Shown in pieces: positions 47,004 to 59,000 of a stretch of 64,000 nt of DNA (position 1 is its first letter; each line of letters begins with the position of its first letter). The stretch covers positions 537,530,083 to 537,594,082 of the forward strand of contig NC_058520.1 of the NCBI RefSeq assembly GCF_904849725.1, in the 5' to 3' direction. The stretch is from Hordeum vulgare subsp. vulgare (lineage: Eukaryota; Streptophyta; Magnoliopsida; Poales; Poaceae). The notes below the pieces were generated by a model. The model worked only from the letters and a program-made list of their open reading frames with translations, did not search any database and was not told the DNA's origin. The position numbers and the translations under genes are program-made.

Positions 47004-47546
47004 CTATGTCGCGCGAGGGAGGGGGCCGAGCGACGGGAGCGACGTGGGGAGTGACGAGGGGAACCGTTCCCCTCGTTGCTTGGTGGCGCGGCACGAGGGA
47101 ATGGGGTGGGGGAAGGTGGCGCTAGGGTTCTTGGGGGCCCTTTATACCCCTTGGGTGTAGTGGGTTGGGGGGGTGGCCAGCTGGGCCAATTTGGCCTAGT
47201 TGGGCCACGGGCTTTTTGGTTTTTTTTCTTTTTTCTTTTCTTTTTTACCTTCTTTTATTTATTTTTATATAGTTTCCATTTTAAATATATAGGGGTTTTA
47301 AACAACTTCAAAAAACGCCCTATTCACATTTATAATTTATTAGGGAATTTTTATAACTCCCCCGACATTTTTATTTTAACATTATAAAAGTTTTCTCGTT
47401 TGACTTTATTTTTAAATTTCGAATTTGACTCGGTTTCGAACTAACGCGAGAACAACGATAGTAAACACTGTGGCATGGCACCATTAGCATGGGATCAATG
47501 TAGCTTAATTACATTCAACACTGTAGCAAAAGCTGAGGATGTCACA
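47004..47546 (-). mobile_element. E0 fragment 4: terminus of the old LTR element
   Basis: On the minus strand the piece begins TGTGACATCC at 47546 and contains GGGGTATAAAGGGCCCC (near 47135-47151), a convincing TATA-type promoter. TG as first bases plus a TATA box mark it as the start of an LTR. The adjoining bases TTCAC (47547-47551) may be the TSD. It is inserted in the gag of element B. Poly-T/C-rich and AT-rich blocks fill the middle. Confidence 0.7.
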
Positions 47547-48020
47547 TTCACGAGGCCAAAAATTATAGATAAATTTCCGATCACAATGAACAAGATGCAT
47601 AGGATAAGTTTTTTGGTGAAACTCCAATTGCAATCGATTCCAGTTCCAAGATTGTGTATAATCACATAGCCTATACCATGTAAATGCTTTTCCCCCAAAA
47701 AGTAAAGGGAAAACCTTCTTATGGACTTCATCTCCGGATAAACCTGCAAGCTTAAATAATCCACAAACTACATCCACATAGATTAGTTTCATATCGGGAT
47801 GTTTTGTTTCATCTCCTACATAAGGATTAGCTAGAAGTTTCTCTATCATACCCGAAGGAATTTCATAATAAAAAAATTCAGTAGGTTCAGTGGGTTGAGG
47901 GACAACTCTTGGTTTTCCGGTCAAGGTTAAGATACCCCAAACAAACCCCTCAAAGGATTGCTTTCCATAGTGACAAGTAACATTAAAATTCAGCACGTAA
48001 TACAAATTTTCCCTTACCAA
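47547..48020 (-). pseudogene. Element B gag, N-terminal fragment
   Basis: Minus-strand frame from ATG 48020 includes EIPSGMIEKLLANPYVGDE, VVCGLFKLAGLSGDEV and KAFTWYRLCDYTQSW, clearly homologous to F gag (for example GMLEKLLANPFTGDV). It stops aligning at NFWPRE, where E0 begins at 47546. The rest of B should lie left of the window beyond the other end of E0. No premature stop is seen before the break. Confidence 0.88.
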
Positions 48021-48045
48021 ATTATGCTTTCCAAAGGCGCTTCAC

Positions 48046-48063
48046 TCCCCGCAAACGACACCA
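48046..48063 (-). other. Element B primer-binding site, decayed
   Basis: The reverse complement of TCCCCGCAAACGACACCA matches the tRNA-Asp site at 14 of 18 positions, 11 bp from the LTR. Confidence 0.7.
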
Positions 48064-48074
48064 GAAAATATTCT

Positions 48075-49591
48075 TGATGACCCACAAGTATAGGGGGTCA
48101 ATCATAGTCCTTTCGATAAGTAAGAGTGTCGAACCCAACGAGGAGCGGAAGGAAATGACAAGCGGTTTTCAGCAAGGTAATTTCTGCAAGCATTGAAATA
48201 GAGGTAACAAGTTGTTTGATAGCAAGATAATTGTAACAAGTGACAGGTAGCAATAGTAACAATAGGTGCATAAAGGTAGCCCAATGCTTTTGTGGCAAAG
48301 TACAGGCCAGAACAATTTCTTATAATAGGCAAAGTGTTCTCGAGGTCACACGGGAATTTCATCTAGTCACTTTCATCATGTTGGGTTAATTCGTATTTGG
48401 TATTTTGATAATTTGTTATGTGGGTGGACCAGTGCTTGGGTGTTGTTCTTACTTGAACAAACTTACCACTTATGATTAACCCTCCCGCAAGCATCCGCAA
48501 CTACGAGAAAAGTATTAACAATACATTTTTACCATAGCATTAAGCATAGGTATCCAAATGATCCCCTTACGAAGTAGTGCGTAGATTGGGGTTTAAGTTT
48601 CTATCACTCTCGCAACCCACCCTCTAATTACTACTCCACAATGCATTCCCTTCGGCCCAAATATGGTGAAGTGTTATGTAGTCGATGTTCACATAACAAC
48701 ACTAAGGGAATCACAACATTCATATCATCAAAATATCGAACAAATATCAACTTCACATGACTACTTGCAACATGATTTCTCTTGTGGCCTCGAGAACAAA
48801 AGTAACTACTCACAAGTGATAAACATGTTTAGGATCAGATAGGTATTAAATTGCATAATGGATTTGAACATATGATCTTCCACCAACTAAACCATAAAGC
48901 ATCAACTACAAGATGTAATAAACACTACTAGTCACACCCCAGTTACCAATCTGAGGTTCCAGTACAAGATTGAGTACAAGTGATGAAGTAGGGTTTTGAG
49001 AGGATATGGTGCTCATGAAGATGTTGATGAAGATTGGCCTCCCCAAGATGAGAGGGTTGTTGGTCATGACGATGGCCTCGATTTCCCCCTCTAGGAGGGA
49101 AGTTCCTCCAGCGGAATCGCTCCGTCGAAGGGCAAAAGTGCTCGTGTCGAGGTTACGCGTCGAGACGGCTTTGCTTTGTCCTAAAAATCTTCCTCTTATT
49201 TTTTTCAGGGTAAAAAATAATTATACGAGAAGATGATCGCTAGAGATGGGCTAGGGGGCCACTAGACATCAGGTCGCGTCAAGGGGGGCTGGCGCGCCCT
49301 GGTGTCTAGTGGGATCCATGTAGGGCCCCTCTGGTACTTATTTTCTCCAGTATTTTTTATTTATTATAAAATAAATCTCCATAAATTTTCAGCCCAATTG
49401 GAGATGTGTAGAATAGGTATCTTTGACGTAGCTTTTTCAGGTCCAGAATTCCATCTACAGGCATTCTCCCACTTGATGTAAACTTTGCATATTATGAGAG
49501 AAAAGGCATTAGAATTACTCCACCAAGTGGCGAAATGCATAAAAGCATTATAAATCATAGTAGCAAAACATGATGCAAAATGGACGTATTA
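48075..49591 (-). repeat. 5' LTR of element B
   Basis: Plus strand TGATGACCC...ACGTATTA, 1517 bp, aligned along its length with the F LTRs but clearly more diverged. The outer end reads TA where F has CA, a single transition. It carries a stem-loop at 49259-49312 with a different stem sequence from the other elements. Confidence 0.9.
49259..49312. repeat. Athila stem-loop in B LTR, covarying stem
   Basis: CCACTAGACATCAGG (49259-49273) pairs with CCTGGTGTCTAGTGG (49298-49312) with one G-T wobble. The position matches the other loops but the stem sequence is changed on both sides. Confidence 0.82.
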
Positions 49592-49924
49592 GATGCCAAG
49601 TGTGGTTCTAATCTCCTCCCTCTAATTCTCTTACGGCGATTAGCTCTGGATGGTGAAGCGCTATCGGATCGTGAAGATTGTGTGCTTGCAACCAAGGAGA
49701 GAGGTCGTGCTTTCGATCTTCAGTTCGAGGGATCATTCGTGGGCATGTCATAGGATCGTTCATCTACAGTTTGAGGAACTTCATCAATGATCTACACTGA
49801 CTTGTCTTCTTTCGCTGCAACTCGGAGACGGTAATGATGTGATCCCAACCGTTTATTGTATCTTCACGGTGTTCCTGGTTGATCGTAAGGTGAAATCTTT
49901 TGTTTTCCACTAAGTTACCCGACA
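49592..49924 (+). mobile_element. Copia-type LTR fragment
   Basis: This 330-bp stretch, ending TTTTCCACTAAGTTACCCGACA, resembles the U5 end of Triticeae Copia LTRs (compare the CCCCAACA end of Angela). Its 5' part is missing at the B LTR border. No internal sequence or TSD is visible. Family not assigned. Confidence 0.45.
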
Positions 49925-50040
49925 GTGATCCGGTCCTGCAAGATGGAATTACTAGAGCATGGGCGGAAGCAGGTTAGAAGGCGTGTCTTGGCGATGTTCA
50001 TGCAGCGCTAAGATCTATTATGAGTAAAAAAATTGGTGGA

Positions 50041-50150
50041 GCAAGAAAGAGTTTGGTAATGTTGCACATGAGATAGAGAAGTCCAGGACTCAGTTGGAGG
50101 AACTAACTCTAATGAATGCAAGTAGATGTAAGATTTGACATGTTATAGAC
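50041..50150 (+). repeat. 110-bp duplication flanking Copia C, left copy
   Basis: From GCAAGAAAGAG to GTTATAGAC. Repeated at 54010-54119 with two base differences (CACATGAG/CACGTGAG and CAGTTGGAG/CAGTTAGAG). Both copies are LINE 2 coding sequence. Confidence 0.95.
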
Positions 50151-50363
50151 TGTGAAAACCGTAGGTTAAGCATATACATACCGCAGGGACGCGTGCGTGT
50201 TTATATGGGCACCAACGCCAGGATTACAAAGAGGTTACAAGAGTTTGTTAGGCTTAGGATTGATCTCCAAGCAATCTAGTTTAACTGGGATCTTATCTCT
50301 AAGCCTAACGTGTTACACAAGGAATACGTTTTATATCATACCGCAATAATACAATGTTTAACA
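50151..50363 (-). repeat. 3' LTR of Copia C
   Basis: Minus strand TGTTAAACATTG...GTTTTCACA, 213 bp with TG...CA ends, preceded by the polypurine tract GAGGGGGAG (50364-50372). A short LTR like this is unlike Angela and marks a different Copia family. Confidence 0.85.
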
Positions 50364-50370
50364 CTCCCCC

Positions 50371-53300
50371 TCAATCACAACTATCTAAGTTAAGATTGTG
50401 TCGAAATGCTTCTAACTGCCTAAGAGTAAGTGGTTTAGTAAAGCCATCAGCAACTTGATCACCTGTAGGTATAAACCTAATATTCAGCAGCTTGTCAGCA
50501 ACACATTCTCGAACAAAGTGATAGTCAATCTCAATATGCTTAGTCCTGGCATGAAAAACTGGATTAGTAGCTAAGTATGTAGCACCAAGATTATCACACC
50601 AAAGGGAAGTTGCCTTTGGATGACGTATCCCAAGTTCATTCAACATGTTCTGAACCCAAATAACTTCGGCGGTGGCATTGGCTAGAGCTTTATATTCTGC
50701 TTCGGTGCTTGATCTAGATACCGTGGGTTGTTTACGAGCACTCCATGATACTATATTTCCTCCAAGAAATACTGCAAAGCCTCCTGTAGACCTTCTATCA
50801 TCTGGGCATCCTGCCCAATCTGCATCAGAAAAAGCACTTACAAGCATTGAATCTGACTTACTGATCTTGAGTCCATGACTCCTTGTCCCTTGCAAATACC
50901 TAAGTATCCTCTTTACTGTTGTCCAGTGTGTAATAGTAGGAGCATGCAAGAACTGACATACCTTATTTACTGAATAAGAGATATCTGGTCTAGTTAACGT
51001 CAAATACTACAATGCTCCTACAATACTTCTATATTTGGTGGAGTCTTCTGCTCCAAGTACTTCCCCATCATGGACAGATAATTTTTCAGATGTAGATAAA
51101 GGTGTAGAAGAAGGTTTGCACCCTTTCATACCTATTCTCTGGAGTATTTCCTGCACATACTTTCCTTGTGATAGCATGATCCCACTGGGTACCTTTTTAA
51201 CCTCAATGCCAAGGAAGAAGTGTAGATCACCTAGGTCTTTGAGAGCAAAATCTTTTCTCAAGTCCTTAAGAAGAGCTTCAACTGCTTGACTTGATGAGCT
51301 AGTAACAACTATATCATCAACATAGATAAGCATAAAAATAGTTACTCCATGCTTATGATAAAAGAAGAGTGATGTATCTCCCTTGGATGGAACAAACCCT
51401 AGAGATTGCAATTTGAAGGACAAACGAGAATATCAGGCTCTAGGTGCTTGTTTCAGACCATACAATGCTTTATCAAGTTTGCAAACATAACGAGGTGAGT
51501 GGGGATGCTCATACCCTGGAGGTTGCCTCATAAATACTTCCTCTTCTAGAACGCCATGCAAGAACGCATTCTTCACATCTAGGTGTCGCATGCACCAATT
51601 ACGAGATACATCTACTGGCAGAATTAACCTGATAGTGGCGGCCTTGACAACAGGGCTAAATGTATCCTCATAATCCAAGCCATAGCGTTTCTTAAAACCC
51701 TTAGCAACCAGACGTGCCTTATACCTGTCTATAGTGCCATCAGATTTTCTTTTTACTTTATAGACCCATTTACAGTCGATGATATTTCGGCCTGCAGCAG
51801 GAGGAACAAGACGTCATGTCTGGTTCTTGATGAGAGCAGCATATTCCTGGTCCATAGCAGCTTTCCATCGGGTATCACCAAGAGCTTCAGCAAGGCTTTG
51901 CGGTTCACCTGTGGAACAGAACGAGCCCTAGCGTACACAACCATCGGTATATACCTTAGGTTTGAGAATACCTCCCTGGGCACGCGTGTGCGCTCGAGCA
52001 GGCGGAGGATGTGCAGGGCGAGCAAGCTGTTGCTGAAGGCACGGCACTGTAGCAGAGACAGGGGAGGCATCGAACGAGTCCTGTAGCGAACGTGAAACAC
52101 CCGAGCCTGCATAATCGTCGGCTGCATGCGGATCTGACGACCCGACAGGCGTGGCGGGGTGTGCAGCAGACAGGAGGCGATCCCGAGGCGCACATGCAGA
52201 GGATGCTGGCGACGCGGGAGCGACCGAGCCACGCGGGGGCGTAGACGACGTGAAAACCGACGCGGGAACCGCCGAATCGTGCACCGCGTTCGGCCGACCG
52301 GGAGGGGGCCCGCCTGACCCCACCAAAAACCGACCGGCTGCCTCGGGTGACGCCCCCCGACCGCGAGAGGATCTGCTGGCAGCGTCAGCGCCAGGAGTTG
52401 CGGCCCCCGAGGCTGGAACGGAATCGGGCGCAGTCTGGCCCGGATCTGGAGCTGATTCCGAGGCGGGATCTTCTGCGGAAACACCGGGATCTGCTGCGAG
52501 CATAAAATCATGCACTGTTTCGCTGTTTCCTGCAAAAATTTCCTGCACACTAGAATCTGACGGATCATCAGGGTTAGTAGTATGAGACATTGTCATGCGG
52601 TCATTAGCAGTATCTACCCCCCTAGCAAGGAATTGTGGTGATGGGAGGAGGTGGGATGGGAGTAAGACAAGCTCTTTGCGAAGTTGTGCACCGGCATTAG
52701 GATGGAGTGTAGCGAAAGGAAAAACTTGCTCATCAAATACTACGTCACGAGAGATGTAGACTCGACCAGAAGCAACATCAAGACACTTATACCCTTTGTG
52801 CATGGTGCTATACCCTAGGAAGACACATTGTTTGGAGCAAAACTCAAGCTTGTGTTTGTTCAAGGGACGTAAGTTGGGCCAGACAGCACACCCAAAAATG
52901 CGTAGAAAAGTGTAGTTGGGTTTTGTATGAAAGAGACGCTCAAGAGGGGATTGATTATGGATGACTCTACTAGGTGTGCGATTAATAAGGTAGACGGCGG
53001 TAAGGAAAGCTTCATCCCAAAACTTGAGGGGCATAAAAGCATGGGCAAGGAGGGATAACCCAACTTCTACAATGTGGCGGTGTTTTCTTTCAGCAGAGCC
53101 GTTCTATTGATGAGCATGGGGGGCAGGAGACATGGTGAGTGATGCCAATACGTTCAAAAAACACATTGAGTTTTTGGTATTCACCGCCCCAATCTGTTTG
53201 CAAACAAGGATCTTTCGATCAAAGAGGCGCTCAACGTGTTGCTGGAAAAGATGAAACTTGGCAAACACATCAGATTTATGCTTGAGTAAATAAATCCAGG

Positions 53301-54009
53301 TAAACTTGCTGAAATCATCAATAAAGCTAACATAGTACTTTTGCTTTCCTACAGAAGGGGTCCAGGCCCCCACACATCAGAGAAAACAAGCTCTAAAGGA
53401 GCTTTGGACTCACTAGTGGAATGAGTATAAGGGAGTTGATGGCTCTTGGCCATTTGACATGAATCACAAACTAACAAGTGATCTTTTTTATTGGACACAG
53501 GAAGACAAAAATCTCTAAGGATTTTTTGGACAACAGGTAAAGCCGGATGCCCTAGACGCTTATGCCATCTTGAAGTGGAGGGTTTGGTCACACCAAGTGC
53601 TTGTCGATGTGGAGGATCATGGCGACCAGAGATTGGAAACAGGCGTTTTTCACTCTTGCTTTGAAGGATTGTTCTCTGAGTGTCCCGATCCTTGACAAAA
53701 ACAATTTCAGGGTAAACTTCAAGAAAGGCATAATTATCATTGATAAGTTTGTGAGCACAGAGAATACTTTTGTCAGCTAGAGGTGCATGGAGGATATTGT
53801 TTAAGTTCAGAGAACCATGGGGAGTAGACAAAACAGAGTGACCAATATGAGCAATGTTCATACCTTGACCACTTGCGGTGTAGATTTGATCCGTCCCGGT
53901 GTAGCGATTCCGAACAGCTAACTTCTCAAGCTCACCGGTGACATGATCTGTCGCGCCAGTGTCTAGATACCAGTTGGTATCCTCTCCATAGGACCCCGAA
54001 GTTTGGGCA
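50371..54009 (-). pseudogene. Copia C pol: protease, integrase, RT, RNase H, broken
   Basis: Protease motif NWYLDTGATDHVTG lies near 53955-53995. GAG-pre-integrase (RWHKRLGHPALPVVQK...CDSCQMAK) spans about 53440-53570. The integrase core begins SDVWGP near 53375, passes YVSFIDDFSKFTWIYLLK, and has the catalytic Glu in NGSAERKHRHIVE near 53100. A Pro/Ala/Ser-rich linker (51930-52700) precedes [20 protein letters not shown] and catalytic LIYVDDIVV at about 51310-51336. RNase H includes [17 protein letters not shown] and [10 protein letters not shown], ending at 50371 on the polypurine tract. Breaks: frameshifts near 53360 and within the integrase core, and stops near 53107, 51928, 51813, 51430 and 51004. 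Not functional. Confidence 0.93.
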
Positions 54010-54119
54010 GCAAGAAAGAGTTTGGTAATGTTGCACGTGAGATAGAGAAGTCCAGGACTCAGTTAGAGGAACTAACTCTAATGAATGCAAGTAGATGTAA
54101 GATTTGACATGTTATAGAC
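54010..54119 (+). repeat. 110-bp duplication flanking Copia C, right copy
   Basis: Second copy of 50041-50150, running directly on into the rest of LINE 2 (AAGATGCATGAAC). Confidence 0.95.
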
Positions 54120-54122
54120 AAG

Positions 54123-56060
54123 ATGCATGAACTTTTATACCAGGAGGAGCTTACGTGGTTACAAAGATTGAGAATTCGTTGGATAAAGGCATGGGATCGC
54201 AACACCAAAAAATTCCATGCAAAGGCAGTATGGAGAGCTCGACAAAATAGGGAGAAAACGCTAGAGGATACGCATGGTGTGGTTGTACATAAAGATCAAG
54301 AAAATGGGTGTTGTTGCCGAGCAAAGTATTTATCATACTCCTATTATGGAATTGTCCGAACCAGTTGTATCTCCGGAAGTAAATGAGAGGCTATGTGCGG
54401 AGTTCACATACAAGGAGATAGCCGACCCGCTATTCCAGATTTGTCCCTTAAAGTCACCAAGGCCAGACGACATCCCTACTCATTTTTTTCAATGCGAGTA
54501 CTAGGCAACAATGAAAGATAGTATATATTATTATGGCAGTAAAAGACTTCTTTCTTACATGTAAAATGCCCCTCGTGTTAATGATACTATAATTGTTGTG
54601 ATCCCTGAAATTGATAATCTGGTGAAAGTTACGAATTTTCATCCCATCAGCTTATGCAATGTTGTGTACAAAGTGGTCTCGAAGTATTTGGTAAATCGCT
54701 TGAGGCCAGTTCTTGGTCATATTATTTCACCTGCTCAAAGTGCATTTATACCTAGGTGTTTGATCGCCGACAATGCCTTCGTAGATTTTGAACGTATACA
54801 TCACATTAAGCAAGAGAAAGATCCCACGAAGAGCTATTTTTCGTATAATCTTGATCTCTCAAAGTCTTATGACAAGGTGGACTGGGATTACCTTAAGCAA
54901 CTAATGCAAAAGCTTAGCTTTGCTCACCATTGGGTTGATTGGATAATATCATTCATGACCTCGATGAGATATAGTTTAAAATTTAGTGGAGCTATATTGG
55001 ATTCGTTTGCACAATCGCATCGTCTTCGGCAAGGGGATCCACTATCCCCTTATTTGTTAAAATTTGTTTTTGACAACCTTTTCGCTCTTATCAACAAGGG
55101 CCTTGACTCTGGAAACTTAAAATTACAAGAAGAGCTTCTATTTTTATACATCTATTATTTGCAGATGATACGCTATTATTCTTCAAAGCTTGTGACCAAG
55201 AAGAAAATTACATCAAGAGTACCTTGGAGATTTGTGCAAATGCCACTAGGCAATTGATAGACCCCTCAAAATGTCACTGTTGACTGGGACATATCGTCTA
55301 GTTGGGATCATGGAGAATGTGAAATGGGTGTTGCAGGTCCTCTATCCGGGGTTTAAGGAGAAATATTTGGGATTGTCCACTCTAGATGGAAGGATGTCAA
55401 AAGGCAAGTTTCAGAATCTACAAGTCAAACTAACCAAGGGTTTGTTTGCCTTTGATGGTCATCCAACGCGGGCATGGAAAGAAGTGCTCATTACAGAAAT
55501 TTCTCAATCAACGCCAACTTATATTATGAGTGTTTTCAAGCTTCCTATAGAACTGTGCGATGATCTAAACCGCATGATCGGAAATTATTATTGGGGTGAA
55601 GAAAATGGTAAGAGAAAGACTCATTGGTATGCTTGGACTAAAATGACGAGGCCTAAAAAATGGGGAAGGCTAGGATTTAAGGATCTTTGGTTGTTTAATC
55701 AATCCTTATTGGCACGACAAGCATGGCGAATTCTAGAGTACCCAAACACTTAGAGTGTGCGGTTATTCAAAGCAAAGTACTTCTCAAATGGTTGACTGAT
55801 GGACATGTTATTCTCTAAAAATCACTCTCCTACTTGGCAGGCAATTGCTCATGGCTTATAACTCCTCAATAAAGGGGTGGTTTGGAGAATTGGTAATGGC
55901 CAAATATACGTATTTGGCATGACCGGTGGATTGCTCGTGAACCATGCACAGGCCTAATTACTCCTAGAGGAAGGTTTCGATTGAGATGGGTATCACACCT
56001 GCTGAATCACCATGGGACTTGGGGTTGGGACAAGATTAATGTAACACTTAAATTTGAGTA
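54123..56060 (+). pseudogene. LINE 2 ORF2, RT part, broken
   Basis: Frames at 54123-54386, 54274-54504, 54598-55257 and 55271-55753 carry consecutive parts of an L1-type RT. WIKAWDRNTKKFHAKA is the pre-RT linker; PLKSPRPDDIPTHFF is RT motif 1. NFHPISLCNVVYKVVSKYL, AQSAFIPRCLIADN, LDLSKSYDKVDWDYLK and HRLRQGDPLSPYLL follow. The catalytic FADD is at 55158-55169, in a different frame from the preceding motifs. Later come PTYIMSVFKLPIELCD and RKTHWYAWTKMTRPKKWG. WRIGNG and WIAREPC-like pieces up to about 56060 belong to the C-terminal region. At least five stops or frameshifts are visible. Confidence 0.88.
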
Positions 56061-56090
56061 ATGCAAGTCTTATTCGCAAAAAGAAAAAGT

Positions 56091-59000
56091 ATGAGAAAAC
56101 CACTTGTGCTAGCTGCTAGATGACGTCGTCGTCCAAAAAAATGGAAATTGTGTGTGTTTTAATTTTTTTCATTCTAAAGAAACGTGCTTAATTGATAAAT
56201 TTGTTTATACATATCTACTACTCCTATAAAAGGACAAGAAGGCAGATCCAACTTAAAATCTAGACCGTCTAATGAGATCATCAAGGGTCTAAATACATTG
56301 TTAATGAAATTGTTTTTGTTAACGAAACGATAACCGACCGCATCAGATCATCGTGCACGTCTCTGCCCTGCCAACCGCTCCCGCCTCTCCTTCATGCACC
56401 CACCCAACCCCTGCTTCCATGTTGTTTGCCTCAGCGGCGCATCCCCTCATCCTGCACCACGTCGCCGCCTCCCTAGCTAGACCCCCTTTCTATTGAGCCC
56501 CTGTGGTGGTGGTGGTGGTGGACGACAACATCTCACCTGGAGGTGTGATGTCCAAATCCCAAAATTCCTCGCCAAAATTCCAAAGAACTACTTTGAATTT
56601 TGAAGCTCCCAAATTGTGACGAATTTCATCTCTAACGCATCCTTGTTGGGAGACATGGCAGGCTCGAGAGGGATTAATTAGAGAGGAGGGAGGTGGGAAG
56701 GCGGGAAGAAGGTTGTAGCCAACGACGACAATGTCGTTGCCCACCACCCTACCGCCTAGAGTCATCATGGCAGCACCCTCCCCTCCCTCCCTCCTAGTGT
56801 CGCTACTACCATGATGTGCCCTCCCACTCACTGGTGCTGCTAGAACGGGGCCCTAGTCGAACGATGGTTGGCATCGTTTATCGCATGGCTTTGCATATCT
56901 ACCACACTAGGGTCACCCTCATCGGCATTCATCATACCACCTCACGGAATCATGTGCCGCCGAGTTTGCCCTGCACAAGCATGCCTGTGCCACCTCAAGG
57001 TTCGTAATAAGATTGCTACCAGGGAGTAGAACGGAGGATAGGCACATCATGAGGGTCCTCCACTCCTCCATGCCCATGTATTTACATACCATATTTCTTC
57101 GATTAGGTTTTGTAGTCAAATACTGGCATATGATTGGCCATGTAGCATCACCACAATCGTGTATTTTTATTTGATGTAGTGGCGGACTCGAGTGGAATCG
57201 GTGTATACAAAAGAACCAAGGTATCTCTGACTATAGAAGTTGATGAGTTGTACCTGCAATTTTTGAATTCCTTCTCATTTAGAATCCTCAGCTTACACTC
57301 TTCTAATTTCCAAAAAAATTCCTCATCTAATGACACTCGATTTTCTTGCATGACTATTGACTTGGATCATAACATGTTCATGATGAAAAGACTTAAGAGC
57401 GCAGCGACACCCCAAGCTTCAGAAGGTCCACTCTCTAGCGTAATAAAACTGGATTGTTTGCCTACCGTACTTTAAACTATCCTCACTTGGTTTTGGTTGT
57501 AATTTTTTTCCTTTCCTTCCAATTCTTCCAATGGGATGTACTTAGCAGGATCAAGAGTAGAGTGTCACATGGTGGAAGCAAGTCAGTTGGTAGGTACTGA
57601 TTCTTATTAAGTTTAGTTAATATATATCCAGTTTAGAAGAATTTAACTTACATTCATCTTATGATTCTGTCTGAAAGTTTGATTTTGTGATTTATCTAAC
57701 TAATGCCAGAGAAAGTGATGTGTGCTAGAGGTGAACTATTTAACGTCTACTATTGAGCACTTCAGTTAACATAGTGCTATCCGGAATAATTAGAAAACAT
57801 CCAGGTCTTTTGTAGGAATGTGAACTGGTAGGAGATGTGAATTAAACAAATCATGGAGAATGAATGGCATTTTCATGTAACAAGACCGAGTATCAGTTTT
57901 AACTTGAAAGTATATGCCAATTTCTATAGGTCAAATCACTTGAAGTAATAATATGAGGAGCAAGCATAGGAGGAGCTATAACATATGAGCACGAGGGAGA
58001 TCAAATGATTACAGGGTCTATCGGCATGGCTAAAAGAAAACTGAGAACGACGCCACCACGTGCAAAAATTATATTTGATTGATATCACAATAGTAGAATG
58101 TTGAATAACAATGTAACATTATCTTTTCATTCGTTAATCTGTTTGACTTATGTTTCATACAATTGGCATGATATCCAGAGAGTAAAGTTATTTGTTAACT
58201 TTGTATCATCTTTGTGTAAGCTAATAAATAAATGCACATTGCATTTGGTTGTAATATCCAAGAAGTATTCCCTAATTTTGAAGTAACTGTTTTCTAAAGT
58301 ATAGTTTCTCGGAAAAAGGATCATTGCAGTAATTTTTTGCTAAAGTTTTGTCATCTTGTAAAATGATATGAATAGAGGGTTTCCGGTAAAAAAAATAGGA
58401 TAGGCGCAGTGAGTAGCTGAAGTAGAAGAATAGAACTGCCAATTAGCATTATTTTAATTCAGTATTATTGACATTGAGTAAATAAACGAGACTAGGAAGT
58501 GCCTTCTCAAATGAATTTACATATTTAAGGATCTTTCCTGCTAATTAGCATTGTTTCAATTAAGTGGGATTATTGTCATGATATATGAATATAATTTTTA
58601 ACATGTTAAGGAGGGTAATGCATCGATTCCACTTCTTGGGCGAGAATAAGAACATGTTGTTTAGTATGTCTACATGGATGGTGTGTTGTTAGATGTCTAC
58701 ATCGGTGATGTGTGTTAGAGCATCCAATTTAGGGCAGTATCTTTGTAAGCACATATTTTATGCCGGTTTTAGAGAACTAAATATTTACCGTCCAATAAAT
58801 TGTCTTGGCCTTTTGGTCTTCAGATTGTCAAGGTACCTTGATGAGACATTGTGTTATAGGCATTTTGTTGGGATCAAGTTTTGCATTGTGTGAATTTTGA
58901 CACACGGCCTGTACAAAGTAGAAAATCTAAAGATCAGTGCTTCTATGCTTGCTTCTCGATGTCGGATAGTAGCCTAAGGGTCTGGCTTGCTATTCTTTGA

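Larger units (their letters stand above)
50151..54009 (-). mobile_element. Copia C: 5'-truncated Copia retrotransposon
   Basis: In its own (minus) direction it runs from the protease region at 54009 to a short 3' LTR at 50151-50363. The 5' LTR, primer site and gag are absent. Domain order protease-integrase-RT-RNase H is Copia. The right end joins a second copy of the LINE 2 flank and has no 5-bp TSD, so the truncation is not a simple insertion end. Confidence 0.92.
49925..56090 (+). mobile_element. LINE 2: L1-type element interrupted by Copia C
   Basis: Plus-strand LINE sequence occupies 49925-50150 and 54010 to about 56090. Upstream of the Copia insertion is the linker between endonuclease and RT; downstream are RT and part of the C-terminal region. 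Neither a 5' end, a poly-A tail nor a target duplication was found, so the ends are approximate and the copy is probably truncated. Confidence 0.78.

Noticed and set aside
47076..47387. 103-residue frame with a Phe-rich middle
   Set aside because: It is a translated T-rich tract in the E0 LTR.
51753..52568. 271-residue minus frame, Arg/Pro-rich
   Set aside because: It is an out-of-frame shadow of the Copia C linker region; the real frame carries the integrase and RT motifs.
57179..57475. 98-residue plus frame with an open antisense partner
   Set aside because: No recognisable domain or codon bias and an AT-rich setting; insufficient support for a gene.
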